Of a DNA stretch of 64,000 nt, positions 42,514-54,213 are shown piece after piece (position 1 is the first letter of the stretch; each line of letters opens with the position of its first letter). Position numbers and translations under genes: made by a program. This DNA is from Maniola hyperantus (Eukaryota; Arthropoda; Insecta; Lepidoptera; Nymphalidae), in NCBI RefSeq assembly GCF_902806685.2, contig NC_048564.1, positions 17,475,551 to 17,539,550 on the forward strand. Reading direction: 5' to 3'. The notes under the pieces were generated by a model that was not told the DNA's origin, did no database searches, and saw nothing but the letters and a program-made list of their open reading frames with translations.

Positions 42514-43976
42514 TGTAAGGGTGGTAAATTGGGCGGAATAGAAATATACCCGGATACGGAATAATCTACCACCTTACAAAGATTAGAGGAAAAAAAAAAT
42601 AATTTTAATTTACTTGATCTATCTACCTAGTAAAGAATAGAAGCTAGCCGTCGACTCCCTTGTAATGTATATGAGGTGTTATAAATGAAATTTGCTAGAT
42701 GTTAGGCAAAATTGTTTTTAATGTAACTTTTACCGGGGTCGCTTAATACATAGTGATGGCTAATAATGCTTAGTTATTCTAGCTTAATGCCAAGACTTAA
42801 TTTAGATACATTAGAATGCCTTAGGTAGATAGTACATAAAATCTATGTTTTAAATTTAAGATGCCATTGGCATGGAATAGACAATGACACAGTAAAATTC
42901 ATAAAATTGTTTCAAAATAAAAGCTCAGTAGTAAAGACAGGGTTCTTACTGTACACATACACTAAGAAGGTTCACTAAACTGTTGCAGGATACAAACATT
43001 TTGCTTACTTGTAGGTGCGAAGACTGCAAGGTAGCTGGACGGCATCGGCCAAGATCCAAACTCGATTTAACTTGATTCTTCACAACCGAAATGTTTCATT
43101 ACAAAGATTTTCACCAAGTCTTATCCATAGAAATTAAGTTGCCTACGTGAATGTGCAAAAGAAATAAATACGAAAACGGAAAACTAAAACGTAAAACGTA
43201 AACGTAAATACGAAAACCCTGTAACAAAGAAAAACAAGATTATAATTTGTGCTGTGTGAAAATTTCGACACGTGGAATTTTCCCGATCAAACACAACTCA
43301 CCTATTGAACTCCTGGCCACCAATGGTTTTCAGAAGTCCACCCACAACCCATTATCCTCATTTATTTGGGAAGATAAAATAACTGGAACTGGAATGAAAT
43401 CATAAAATTAGGATTTTCTCTAACCAAACCGCCATTTTGTCGAATCCACATTACTTGATTTTTCACTCACCATAATTGATGAAACATTGAAATACGTTAG
43501 GATGATTAAATTTATACTATTGTATTTTCCCAGGCGAAGCCATGGGCGAAAAAGAAGTGAGATTTTCCTGGAACGAAAAAAATTCGTCTTCACATGTTGA
43601 CTCCAGGAAAATTCTAAATCTCACCAATCGGTGTTGCCTGACGCAACCCGAGTGTGGCCGCTCTAATTTAGTTTGATCATGAAGCCAATTCATTTTTGAA
43701 TATTTGCGGAACCCAAGGATATACTATAAGAACCGTTTTGTTAATGACTTAACAACAAACAAATGAAATTATGGTTTTATTTAATTATTTTGTTTTCTTT
43801 TTACGACAATTGACAACGAAGCAAACGCCATCTATTGTGGCTCGAATGAACTCTGAACATCGACCCACGCGTAGTTCTGCACCTTGATGCTAGGTGGCAC
43901 CAACATACTTTGAACAAAATAGATTTTTTATTAAAAGCGAAACGCTAATTAGTAGTTCAAAATTTACAACGTCACA
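42514..43976 (-). repeat. gypsy 5' LTR
   Basis: 1463 bp; contains the transcription start for the minus-strand element. It has the same length and, as far as read, the same sequence as the 3' LTR, including the ten-base A run near its + strand start. Confidence 0.95.
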
Positions 43977-44040
43977 ACAGACAGACAGACAGACAGACAG
44001 ACACACTTTCTCATTTATTATATTAAGTATGGAAGTATGG
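43977..44040 (-). mobile_element. (GTCY)n MITE, right part
   Basis: Six or so CAGA units and cactttctcatttattata continue the MITE copy interrupted at 34602. Confidence 0.85.
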
Positions 44041-44138
44041 ATAACTACACAATAATCTGAATGTATACCATAAGCTTCCAATAATACATAATAGTGCATC
44101 ACTCAGTACAACAATGTGTGTCTGTCCGTGTGTTCCCT

Positions 44139-44241
44139 CTGCACTCTGCACTCTGCACTCTGCACTCTGCACTCTGCACTCTGCACTCTGCACTCTGCAC
44201 TCTGCACTCTGCACTCTGCACTCTGCACTCTGCACTCTGCA
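44139..44241. repeat. (CTCTGCA)n heptanucleotide tract
   Basis: About 14 copies of ctctgca. A (TGACTGG)n tract follows at 44302-44342. Confidence 0.9.
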
Positions 44242-44335
44242 GGCAGACGAGGGACGACCCGCCGAGTGTTAGCGTGGATGCTGGATGGATGTGATGGCCA
44301 GCTGGTGACTGGTGACTGGTGACTGGTGACTGGTG

Positions 44336-44612
44336 ACTGGTGAGCACGTCCGCCTCCCGAGCGGAGGTCGGGGGTCGGGGGTTCGATCCCGGGCACGCAC
44401 CTCTAACTTTGCGGAGTTATATGTGCGCTTTATCGGTGAAGGAAAACATCGTGAGGAAACCTGCAACCTGCAACCTGCAACCTGCAACCTGCATGCCCGA
44501 CACTTCTCCGTAATGTTCTCAACGGGGTGTGCAGCCTTCCGATCCGCACTCGGCCAGCGTGCTAGACTATGGCCGAAGCGCTTTCCACTGGGAGAGGAGA
44601 CCCGTGAGTAGA
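44336..44612 (+). mobile_element. tRNA-derived SINE with internal CAACCTG expansion
   Basis: The tRNA-like head contains ggtgagcacgtccgcc (A-box region) and ggttcgatccc (B box). The body holds gtgaaggaaaacatcgtgag and gcactcggccagcgtg, common in lepidopteran SINEs. The body word cctgca is expanded as cctgcaa repeats at 44460-44492. Related pieces lie at 22545-22680 and 47345-47530. Confidence 0.8.
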
Positions 44613-44689
44613 TATCTACTCGTGTGTTCCGAGGGTTCCGAACGCGCCTTCGCTTGAGAAGAGCCCACAACAAACTCAGCCGTTGTTCT

Positions 44690-45330
44690 TTAACCGACTT
44701 CCGAGGGTTCCGTACCTCAAAAGGAAAAACGGAACCCTTATAGGATCACTTTGTTGTCTGTCTGTCTGTCAAGAAACCTACAGAGTACTTCCCGTTGACC
44801 TAGAATCATATTTGGCAGGTAGGTAGGTCTTATAGCTGGCATTTGGGGAAAAATCTGAAAACCGTGAATTTGTGGTTAGATCACACAAAAAAATTTAAAT
44901 TGTGGTCATGAACTAATAATTATTAGTATTTTCAATTTTGAAGTAAAATAACTATATTATCAAATGGGGTATCATATGAAAGGTCTTCACCTGTACATTC
45001 TAAAACAGATTTTTATTTATTTTTATGCATCATAGTTTTTGAATTATCGTGCAAAATGTCGAAAAAAGACGACTGTAATACGGAACCCTCGTTGCGCGAA
45101 CAAGACTCGTCGTTGAACTTGTCGTCTCGCGGCAGGAAAGAGAACTCTGAGTTCTCCTACATTACGTGTTTCCATTGCCGATATATAAATGGTAAAAAAC
45201 CAAGACAACGAATTGCAAAATGGCCGACATGCCTTTTTTTAAAAGTAGATACGTACACAATTAGTGTCATAATATCTCGTACGAGGGCACGGAACCCTTC
45301 GTGCGCGACTCCGACTCGCACTTTAAACCT
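44690..45330. repeat. Dispersed lepidopteran repeat
   Basis: Starts aaccgacttccgagggttcc, passes ctcaaaaggaaaaacggaac and a (TGTC)n tract, and ends with ggcacggaacccttcgtgcg. A fragment of its start recurs at 60730-60790. It probably derives from a non-autonomous element. Confidence 0.65.
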
Positions 45331-45604
45331 TACCGTTACTTTAACTAATATATTTCCAATTATAGGTACCTGTAAAATTTTTATGTTCAGTGTATCGTAA
45401 AGATTTGCGCGCTCGCGCCGTTGTTCTCCACACTCGTGTTTAGGGCCCGAGTCCGCCGCAGTCGTACATCGCACACACGATGGAGACGGAGCACCAACAA
45501 ACTCTACCCACGTAGTCATGTAATGAATGGCAACAGACAATTAACTCACCTGAGGTAAAATATTGAGTATAGCCATTCTGATGTAGTACGAGTAGATATA
45601 TGGT

Positions 45605-45614
45605 CGCGACGACG

Positions 45615-45683
<69 letters not shown>

Positions 45684-45708
45684 GTGACGGCGGGTGACGG
45701 CGGGTGAC
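45605..45708. repeat. 9-bp (GACGGCGGT)n tract
   Basis: Eight or so copies of gacggcggt, then three with an extra g (gacggcgggt). The neighbouring 45331-45604 and 45709-45918 contain nothing recognised. Confidence 0.9.
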
Positions 45709-45919
45709 GGCGACACGCGATTGTGAACAGACATTTCGGGTTCCGACTCTTTTTATATCCTTATTTATCGGTCGGTTCCAAGTGTACAGTTTTTTCATAA
45801 AACAGCGAAGTTAATCCCGAGCGCGAGATTAGCGAGGATATTCCTAAACGCTAACTACTCACCTGCTAGCACAATTTCCTCCGCTTCGTTGTTACCTGCA
45901 GCTCGAATACGAATCGCCT

Positions 45920-46010
45920 ACATCGATCGTTAACGACTGTATCTATGACAAAATATGGTTTTCGTGGCACGGGTGTGTCGCCATTGAGACAGTCGTTAAA
46001 GGATCGATGT
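45920..46010. mobile_element. 91-bp MITE with 20-bp inverted ends
   Basis: catcgatcgttaacgactgt on the left and acagtcgttaaaggatcgat(g) on the right are inverted with one indel. Confidence 0.6.
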
Positions 46011-46993
46011 GGACAACATGTTTGGACAGTTCATTTACACCACATAAGTATCGATAAAAATTAATGTATGAAAATTGCGATTGCAGACGAGTTTTGAAGT
46101 TGGATGTCACATAAGGACCAAACCTACCTACGAACTCAATCGTTGTAATTGGCTGAATTTGTGCAATTGTTGTTTCAACAATGCATCGTAGCCAATAGTG
46201 AGCGAGCGTCAACCGATCAGAAGTGATTTTATTTATTTATTTTTGTTTAGACAAAACGAAAAGTGAACAATTTACACCACACTTTTAGACCAAAGCACTA
46301 GATATAAAGCCGAGACTGGTGTTGGCAGTTTGCAGCCCAAATAGACCATAGTCTGTGCTAGGGCTGACAAAGTTCATCGACCTCATTCATACTATATTAT
46401 ATTATATTATATATTATATATTATATTATATTTATACTATACTATATATATTCATACATTACTAAAACTATATTATATTTGTTTCATGTCAAACATTTAT
46501 TTTATTCTATTTTAGATTAATTTTACTGTAAATCCATGCAATTCGGCTGCGAAACTCGCCGCCTCTACACACGTACGACAGACAGTGTCCGTCGTACACT
46601 ATCTGTCAGCTAAGTAAGTGCGGTGGTTCTCTCGGTTGAAATGCATGGAAAGCCGTACGTATCTATTAGTTAACTATTTGTAATCTTTCTTTTTTGTCTT
46701 CATGCTTTGTTTTTTGTTGTATTTTTTATTTGTTTTGTTTATGTACGTTTGTCTGGTGTTGTTGTGCTTTGTACTGTGCGCTATGGTCCCAAATAAAAGG
46801 TTATTTATTTATTTATTTGGTACAACAGTGTTAATGCATACGGAGTTTAGATATATAATTTAAATAGATAGGATAAATTTTAATAAGTTAAAGCATTCGT
46901 TTCAACAGATCTTGTCATAAAGACGTTTAAAATTTTCAAAAGAGGTTTCTAGGAAAAAATTCTTTATATAGAATTTAATTTTTCGTCGTTTTC
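46011..46993. other. Non-coding DNA; LINE-like 3' tail at about 46690-46820
   Basis: 46380-46470 is a (TATAT)-rich tract. 46770-46820, tatggtcccaaataaaagg followed by (TTTA)n, is typical of LINE 3' ends. No gene. Confidence 0.5.
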
Positions 46994-47316
46994 GAGCGAG
47001 ATAGTCCCGGCGCTATCGCTACTAGCGCCCGTGATTACTTCATTAGCGCCGACGCGACAGTGGCACCGGTGACGTCATCGCTACCTACTCACCACCGACC
47101 CTATATACTTCGATACAGAGAAGTGGGAATGTCCACGCCGCGCCAACGGCAGCTGTTCATTTGTTGTATTGGACGCAAGCTCCGAGAGCGAGATAGTCCC
47201 GGCGCTATCGCTACTAGCGCCCGTGATTACTTCATTAGCGCCGACGCGACAGTGGCACCGGTGACGTCATCGCTACCTACTCACCACCGACCCTATATAC
47301 TTCGATACAGAGAAGT
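46994..47316. repeat. 131-bp duplication, 192 bp apart
   Basis: gagcgagatagtcccggcgc through gacgtcatcgctacctactc to atacagagaagt is present at 46994-47124 and 47186-47316 without visible difference. A 61-bp unrelated segment lies between. Confidence 0.9.
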
Positions 47317-47344
47317 ATACTTACCATAGTCACTTGACTTAACT

Positions 47345-47530
47345 ATGAAAGAGAACGCCGTGAGGAACCTCCATGCCTGTGAGTTCTCTATAATGTCCAA
47401 AATGTTCTTAAAAGTCCGCCAATCTGCACTCGGCCAGCGTGGTGGACTGTGGCCTAGATCCTTGTTATTATGAGAGGACACCCACACCCGTGCTCAGTGG
47501 AGAGTCGGCGATGGGTCGATCACGAGACAA
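47345..47530 (+). mobile_element. SINE fragment
   Basis: Diverged body of the SINE at 44336: cgtgaggaacctccatgcct, tctgcactcggccagcgtgg and a terminal gagaggacacccacacccgt. The head is lost. Confidence 0.6.
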
Positions 47531-47560
47531 AGAGACCAGCCACGCCGCGCGCCGTGCGCC

Positions 47561-48058
47561 GGTACAAGGGACGCGCGCCAGTACAAGGGACGCGCGCCGG
47601 TACAAGGGACGCGCGCCAGTACAAGGGACGCGCGCCGGTGCAATGGACGCGCGCCGGTACAACGGACGCGCGCCGGTGCAAGGGACGCGCGCCGGTACAA
47701 GGGACGCGCGCCGGTGCAAGGGACGCGCGCCGGTGCAAGGGACGCGCGCCGGTGCAAGGGACGCGCGCCGGTACAAGGGACGCGCGCCGGTACAACGGAC
47801 GCGCGCCGGTGCAAGGGACGCGCGCCGGTGCAAGGGACGCGCGCCGGTGCAAGGGACGCGCGCCGGTGCAAGGGACGCGCGCCGGTGCAAGGGACGCGCG
47901 CCGGTACAAGGGACGCGCGCCGGTGCAAGGGACGCGCGCCGGTGCAAGGGACGCGCGCCGGTGCAAGGGACGCGCGCCGGTGCAAGGGACGCGCGCCGGT
48001 ACAACGGACGCGCGCCGGTGCAAGGGACGCGCGCCGGTACAAGGGACGCGCGCCGCGC
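47561..48058. repeat. 19-bp minisatellite, about 26 copies
   Basis: The unit is gggacgcgcgccggtacaa, with tac/tgc, ccag/ccgg and caat/caac variants. Highly GC-rich and open in all frames. 48060-48335 beyond it is empty. Confidence 0.95.
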
Positions 48059-48339
48059 GCCTGGGTGCACACCTGGCTTTGTTGCTAACTGTACAACAAT
48101 ACAAATGTTAAGTCGGAATTGTACTTGCAATGCTAATTGCTCCCACAAAATGATTCGTATCAGAAGTGATTGAACATTTATATTTCATTCATTTGTCTTA
48201 AGTCACATTAATTTCATTCATCTGAGTACCTACCTACTTAGGCCGCGCTTTACGAAATGAAAACGAGCCAAAAAGAAAACCACGTCAAATAAAAATACAA
48301 TCTCCGAAATTATAATCCTTAGTGAAATAATTCATTTGG

Positions 48340-49548
48340 AGGCGGTAGGTACTAGGTAGGTACTAGGTAGGTACTAGGTAGGTACTGGGTAGGTACTAGG
48401 TAGGTACTAGGTGGGTACTAGGTGGGTACTAGGTGGGTACTAGGTGGGTACTAGGTGGGTACTAGGTGGGTACTAGGTGGGTACTAGGTGGGTACTAGGT
48501 AGGTACTAGGTAGGTACTAGATAGGTACTAGGTGGGTACTAGGTGGGTACTAGGTGGGTACTAGGTGGGTACTAGGTGGGTACTAGGTGGGTACTAGGTG
48601 GGTACTAGGTGGGTACTAGGTAGGTACTAGGTGGGTACTAGGTAGGTACTAGGTAGGTACTAGGTGGGTACTAGGTGGGTACTAGGTGGGTACTAGGTCG
48701 GTACTAGGTGGGTACTAGGTGGGTAATAGGTGGGTACTAGGTAGGTACTAGGTGGGTACTAGGTGGGTACTAGGTGGGTACTAGGTGGGTACTAGGTGGG
48801 TACTAGGTGGGTACTAGGTGGGTACTAGGTGGGTACTAGGTGGGTACTAGGTGGGTACTAGGTGGGTACTAGGTGGGTACTAGGTAGGTACTAGGTAGGT
48901 ACTAGATAGGTACTAGGTGGGTACTAGGTGGGTACTAGGTGGGTACTAGGTGGGTACTAGGTGGGTACTAGGTGGGTACTAGGTGGGTACTAGGTGGGTA
49001 CTAGGTAGGTACTAGGTGGGTACTAGGTAGGTACTAGGTAGGTACTAGGTGGGTACTAGGTGGGTACTAGGTGGGTACTAGGTCGGTACTAGGTGGGTAC
49101 TAGGTGGGTAATAGGTGGGTACTAGGTAGGTACTAGGTGGGTACTAGGTGGGTACTAGGTGGGTACTAGGTGGGTACTAGGTGGGTACTAGGTGGGTACT
49201 AGGTGGGTACTAGGTGGGTACTAGGTGGGTACTAGGTGGGTACTAGGTAGGTACTAGGTGGGTACTAGGTGGGTACTAGGTGGGTACTAGGTAGGTACTA
49301 GGTAGGTACTAGGTGGGTACTAGGTGGGTACTAGGTGGGTACTAGGTAGGTACTAGGTAGGTACTAGGTGGGTACTAGGTGGGTACTAGGTGGGTACTAG
49401 GTAGGTACTAGGTGGGTACTAGGTGGGTAATAGGTGGGTACTAGGTAGGTACTAGGTAGGTACTAGGTAGGTACTAGGTGGGTACTAGGTGGGTACTAGG
49501 TGGGTACTAGGTGGGTACTAGGTGGGTACTAGGTAGGTACTAGGTGTT
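48340..49548. repeat. 11-bp minisatellite, about 110 copies with 385-bp higher-order period
   Basis: The unit is ggtgggtacta or ggtaggtacta. Rare variants (ggtcggtacta, gggtaatagg) recur in the same order at 48696-48735 and 49081-49120, 385 bp apart (35 units), so part of the array was duplicated as a block. Confidence 0.95.
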
Positions 49549-49936
49549 GTTACTTACCAAGGATTGGATCTTTTCATTTAGATCAAACAAGGCTGAAGGT
49601 TGGAACTGATGTTACCTGTTAGGTACCTACCTATGTACTTATGTACCTATGTACCTATGTACTTAAGTACCTATGTACCTATGTACATGACAGATGTAAT
49701 GAGTTTAGTCCCGGCACACGCCGCTTTACCTAAATAAGTAATTTGACGTTAGTTGCTTATTTGATTTTATGTTTTTACTGAAAAATGGAAAAGCAAGCCG
49801 CAGCCAAGCGGTTCTGCGTGCCGGTACGTGCCGGTACGTGCCGATACGTGCCGGTACGTGCCGGTACGACATCGCATGGAACGATAACATTTGCCTGGAT
49901 GTACGTTTTATTAAAAGCCAGTGGAAACTCTTCGAT
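49549..49936. other. Non-coding DNA with two short tandem tracts
   Basis: 49618-49688 repeats ctatgta(c)ct. 49818-49868 repeats the decamer cggtacgtgc. No gene. Confidence 0.7.
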
Positions 49937-50690
49937 GTTCCGGCGATACACGGTCGGTTGTAGCCTATATCACTCTCTAGTGTGTTCCGGCGATACACGG
50001 TCGGTTGTAGCCTATATCACTCTCTAGTGTGTTCCGGCGATACACGGTCGGTTGTAGCCTATATCACTCTCTAGTGTGTTCCGGCGATACACGGTCGGTT
50101 GTAGCCTATATCACTCTCTAGTGTGTTCCGGCGATACACGGTCGGTTGTAGCCTATATCACTCTCTAGTGTGTTCCGGCGATACACGGTCGGTTGTAGCC
50201 TATATCACTCTCTAGTGTGTTCCGGCGATACACGGTCGGTTGTAGCCTATATCACTCTCTAGTGTGTTCCGGCGATACACGGTCGGTTGTAGCCTATATC
50301 ACTCTCTAGTGTGTTCCGGCGATACACGGTCGGTTGTAGCCTATATCACTCTCTAGTGTGTTCCGGCGATACACGGTCGGTTGTAGCCTATATCACTCTC
50401 TAGTGTGTTCCGGCGATACACGGTCGGTTGTAGCCTATATCACTCTCTAGTGTGTTCCGGCGATACACGGTCGGTTGTAGCCTATATCACTCTCTACTGT
50501 GTTCCGGCGATACACGGTCGGTTGTAGCCTATATCACTCTCTAGTGTGTTCCGGCGATACACGGTCGGTTGTAGCCTATATCACTCTCTAGTGTGTTCCG
50601 GCGATACACGGTCGGTTGTAGCCTATATCACTCTCTAGTGTGTTCCGGCGATACACGGTCGGTTGTAGCCTATATCACTCTCCAGTGTGT
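49937..50690. repeat. 47-bp minisatellite, 16 copies
   Basis: The unit is gttccggcgatacacggtcg plus gttgtagcctatatcactct and ctagtgt. Almost no variation; one ctactgt near 50496 and a diverged last unit (ctccagtgtgtagcggc). Confidence 0.95.
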
Positions 50691-50699
50691 AGCGGCTAT

Positions 50700-51580
50700 A
50701 CATCCAAGCAAACATCGTCACACTCGACACGTGGCCACTTGGAGTACCTAGTCGTTGTCACCCGACATCGTCACAGTCGACACGTGGCCACTTGGAGTAC
50801 CTAGTCGTTGTCACCCGACATCGTCACAGTCGACACGTGGCCACTTGGAGTACCTAGTCGTTGTCACCCGACATCGTCACAGTCGACACGTGGCCACTTG
50901 GAGTACCTAGTCGTTGTCACCCGACATCGTCACAGTCGACACGTGGCCACTTGGAGTACCTAGTCGTTCTCACCCGACATCGTCACAGTCGACACGTGGC
51001 CACTTGGAGTACCTAGTCGTTCTCACCCGACATCGTCACAGTCGACACGTGGCCACTTGGAGTACCTAGTCGTTGTCACCCGACATCGTCACAGTCGACA
51101 CGTGGCCACTTGGAGTACCTAGTCGTTCTCACCCGACATCGTCACAGTCGACACGTGGCCACTTGGAGTACCTAGTCGTTGTCACCCGACATCGTCACAG
51201 TCGACACGTGGCCACTTGGAGTACCTAGTCGTTGTCACCCGACATCGTCACAGTCGACACGTGGCCACTTGGAGTACCTAGTCGTTCTCACCCGACATCG
51301 TCACAGTCGACACGTGGCCACTTGGAGTACCTAGTCGTTGTCACCCGACATCGTCACAGTCGACACGTGGCCACTTGGAGTACCTAGTCGTTCTCACCCG
51401 ACATCGTCACAGTCGACACGTGGCCACTTGGAGTACCTAGTCGTTGTCACCCGACATCGTCACAGTCGACACGTGGCCACTTGGAGTACCTAGTCGTTGT
51501 CACCCGACATCGTCACAGTCGACACGTGGCCACTTGGAGTACCTAGTCGTTCTCACCCGACATCGTCACAGTCGACACGT
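50700..51580. repeat. 53-bp minisatellite, left block, about 16 copies
   Basis: The unit is gtggccacttggagtaccta plus gtcgttgtcacccgacatcg and tcacagtcgacac. A g/c difference (gttgtc or gttctc) distinguishes copies. It stops at acacgt, where the LTR element begins. Confidence 0.95.
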
Positions 51581-54213
51581 TGAGATATGTTGTGGCCGTA
51601 TGGTAATAATTAAATGCGGCAACGGTGAAAGATGTTTATTGAGAGCCGGCTTATGATCTACTCTCGCTTATGGACTAACAATACTAATAAAGAAATCTTA
51701 CATACTATTGTCTTAATCGTATTGCTTAACTACCTAACCTACATAATTTTGCATCACCTCTCTTTCAATCCGATGTGCAGGCAACCTAATTCGATATATT
51801 GAGGAGTTGCATTTTTATGTTACTTAAACTGACAATTCGTACATATTACAACTCCTCTGAAAATGTATGCGGTTACCCCTCCCCTTAAAAGAAAAAAAAT
51901 GTTAGACGCTACATCGAATTAGAAGAAAAGATGATGACAATCACAAAAATAAAATCTAATGCTAAATAAAATTAAAATTATGTAAGGAAACATTTTTTTT
52001 TATCGTTACTTCCTGTGCTCAAGTGCAATTTATCTTATCTCTTGCTTCGTATGGGCATACTTTCAACTTTACTTATAAATAGAAAAATCGTTATCTATTA
52101 AGTGCAAAGTCAAGGATTTAACTTTTACAAAAGTTTCGAAAATTCTCATCATAATAAAATAATCTCAAAATAGCATCATAGGTATTAGATATGTATTTAT
52201 TTATTTATTTTTATTTTCCACACAAACAGAAAAAACACAATATTGGTTTCTTCGTGCTCGTAAGCGCTTGGCGGCTTGTCTGAGCACTGCACATTCCTCT
52301 GTAGTCTTATACTTACATACATACTATACATACTATTAATGTAGGTAGTATAAGCTGAGGTATCGATTTCACAAATCGACTTCAAAAGATTCTTTGACCT
52401 ATCAAATCGTCCTCATCATCAGTATACAGCTGTCGTATAGCATCGTCGTAAGACGGTAAATATAAGGTTTCTATTCTAAAACCCATAATAATACCTATTA
52501 TTAAGTAAACATCTCAGGTATTCATATTTCCTGGACACTCAAAATAAACCTCTCCTAGTCTTCATCTTCCTTTCAAGTTACTTCTTCACATAATACAAAT
52601 AAATAAACAAATCAACAAACGCGGCGCGTACTCTCCTAATAAATATTTAACATAACATGCTTGCGAGCATTTTTCATAACACTTATAATCTTCATCAAAC
52701 TTATTTCTTTCAATAAGTATTTCAATAACATTCAACTTTTCATAAAAATTCTAGGTCTTTCACTAACACCAGCGCGGTAGATAATGATCAAGAGTCTAGA
52801 CAAATATATAGTTGAATGAGGAGGTACTAAATATGCGCAAAACATCGCGTCCAAATAAATAAATAACAATCATCTTCCTACGTCAGTATGTCTCAATCCC
52901 AAAATAAATATTGTATATTTTATACCTATAGCACTTCTACAGCCGAAGGGTGATCAAGCCTTTGGTTTGCAGAGTCCTAATTTGTCAAAGCCGGGTATAG
53001 TCTTACATCGTCAAAACTTGCACGAAACTAGACGAAAAACGTCTGTAGGGGAAAAAATTCTCCTTATTTCATATTCATTTCCTTGTATTTGCAAATTGCA
53101 TCTCGAGCAAAACCATTGTCTCGTATAACAATACAAAATGTTCGGGTACGCGTGTGTCGTTGACCACGCGATGACACCGTTATAATTCTCTGAATTATTA
53201 TATTTCGATTTTAAGACCGAATATTTACGAAATAATTAAGGACCTATTCATTTATTAATTATCTATTATTATTTTAAACTATCCTACACACTATATAAAA
53301 TCTTACAAATAAAGCACGAATGGAACTTATTAGTAGATAGTGGAGCAAGTATTATTTGTTATTAAAAAACCAATATTCACCTAACCTACGTACAAAATTA
53401 AATTATTTATCCAAAAAAAAATTACAATTCCTACACATTCTACCTATTTGCCCATTACGAGAGATAAATTGCACTTACTTTAACTGTTAGCGACGCATTT
53501 CAATAGTCAATTTCGTGACCGCCGTGTAGCCGCCGTCGTCATCAGGACAGGTTTTGGTCATCAGGTCCGGAGGTCTGGAGTCTGCGCCTCTTCTTTACTG
53601 CATCTTAATGGGCCGGGATAACCCTGGACTCCTCGAACTGGGCCGGGAATACCCTGGACACCTCCTAGTTTTGGCCGGGATAACCCTGGACGCACGATGA
53701 TGCTGGGCCGATCAATGAAGCTTGAGATGTCTTCTGTTCATAAGCGATTCATTTTTGAACTTATTTCTTGATGTTAGTGTTTTTTGATTTTTAATACAGG
53801 ACGTGGAATTATTTTCTTCTTTTTTTTCTAATTGAGTCTTGAATCTTGATATTCTTTAGAAAATTGTGTAGTCTTCTTCTTGATCGGTGCCCAGCCGGTG
53901 CACGCACTTAGATTAGGCATGCACCGACTGGCAAGGGTCGCCATGAGATATGTTGTGGCCGTATGGTAATAATTAAATGCGGCAACGGTGAAAGATGTTT
54001 ATTGAGAGCCGGCTTATGATCTACTCTCGCTTATGGACTAACAATACTAATAAAGAAATCTTACATACTATTGTCTTAATCGTATTGCTTAACTACCTAA
54101 CCTACATAATTTTGCATCACCTCTCTTTCAATCCGATGTGCAGGCAACCTAATTCGATATATTGAGGAGTTGCATTTTTATGTTACTTAAACTGACAATT
54201 CGTACATATTACA
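51581..54213 (-). mobile_element. Non-autonomous LTR retrotransposon inserted in the 53-bp array
   Basis: 2633 bp with two LTRs of 270 bp (51581-51850, 53944-54213; TGAGATATG..CATATTACA on the + strand) that look identical, and target duplication ACGT at 51577-51580 and 54214-54217. Next to the right LTR the minus strand reads TGGCGACC, a likely tRNA-derived primer-binding site (53936-53943). A purine-rich AGAGGAG lies before the left LTR. The 2.1-kb interior has no gag or pol frame, so it must be mobilised in trans. The solo LTR at 32033-32324 is of the same family. Confidence 0.9.
51851..53943. other. Interior of the non-autonomous LTR element
   Basis: AT-rich and non-coding. 53605-53690 has three short repeats of gggccgggataaccctgga, perhaps a packaging or regulatory region because they lie near the presumed 5' end on the minus strand. 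Confidence 0.55.

Larger units (their letters stand above)
34603..43976 (-). mobile_element. Ty3/gypsy LTR retrotransposon, 9.37 kb, apparently very recent
   Basis: Complete element on the minus strand: two LTRs of 1463 bp each that look identical, 4-bp target duplication ACAG (34599-34602 and 43977-43980), primer-binding site, polypurine tract, gag and pol with protease, RT, RNase H and integrase in gypsy order. No env-like frame is seen in the 0.8 kb between integrase and 3' LTR. Long LTRs with a tRNA-Lys primer recall the Osvaldo/Ulysses group, which is only a suggestion. Two extra frame breaks in A-rich runs are described with the genes. Confidence 0.95.

Noticed and set aside
45056..45400. 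Open frame starting MSKKDDCNTEPSLREQDSSL
   Set aside because: Lies inside a dispersed lepidopteran repeat (44690-45330). Openness is incidental.
47494..48148. Arginine-rich open frames in the 19-bp GC-rich array
   Set aside because: GC-rich repeats lack stop codons in all frames. The composition explains the openness.
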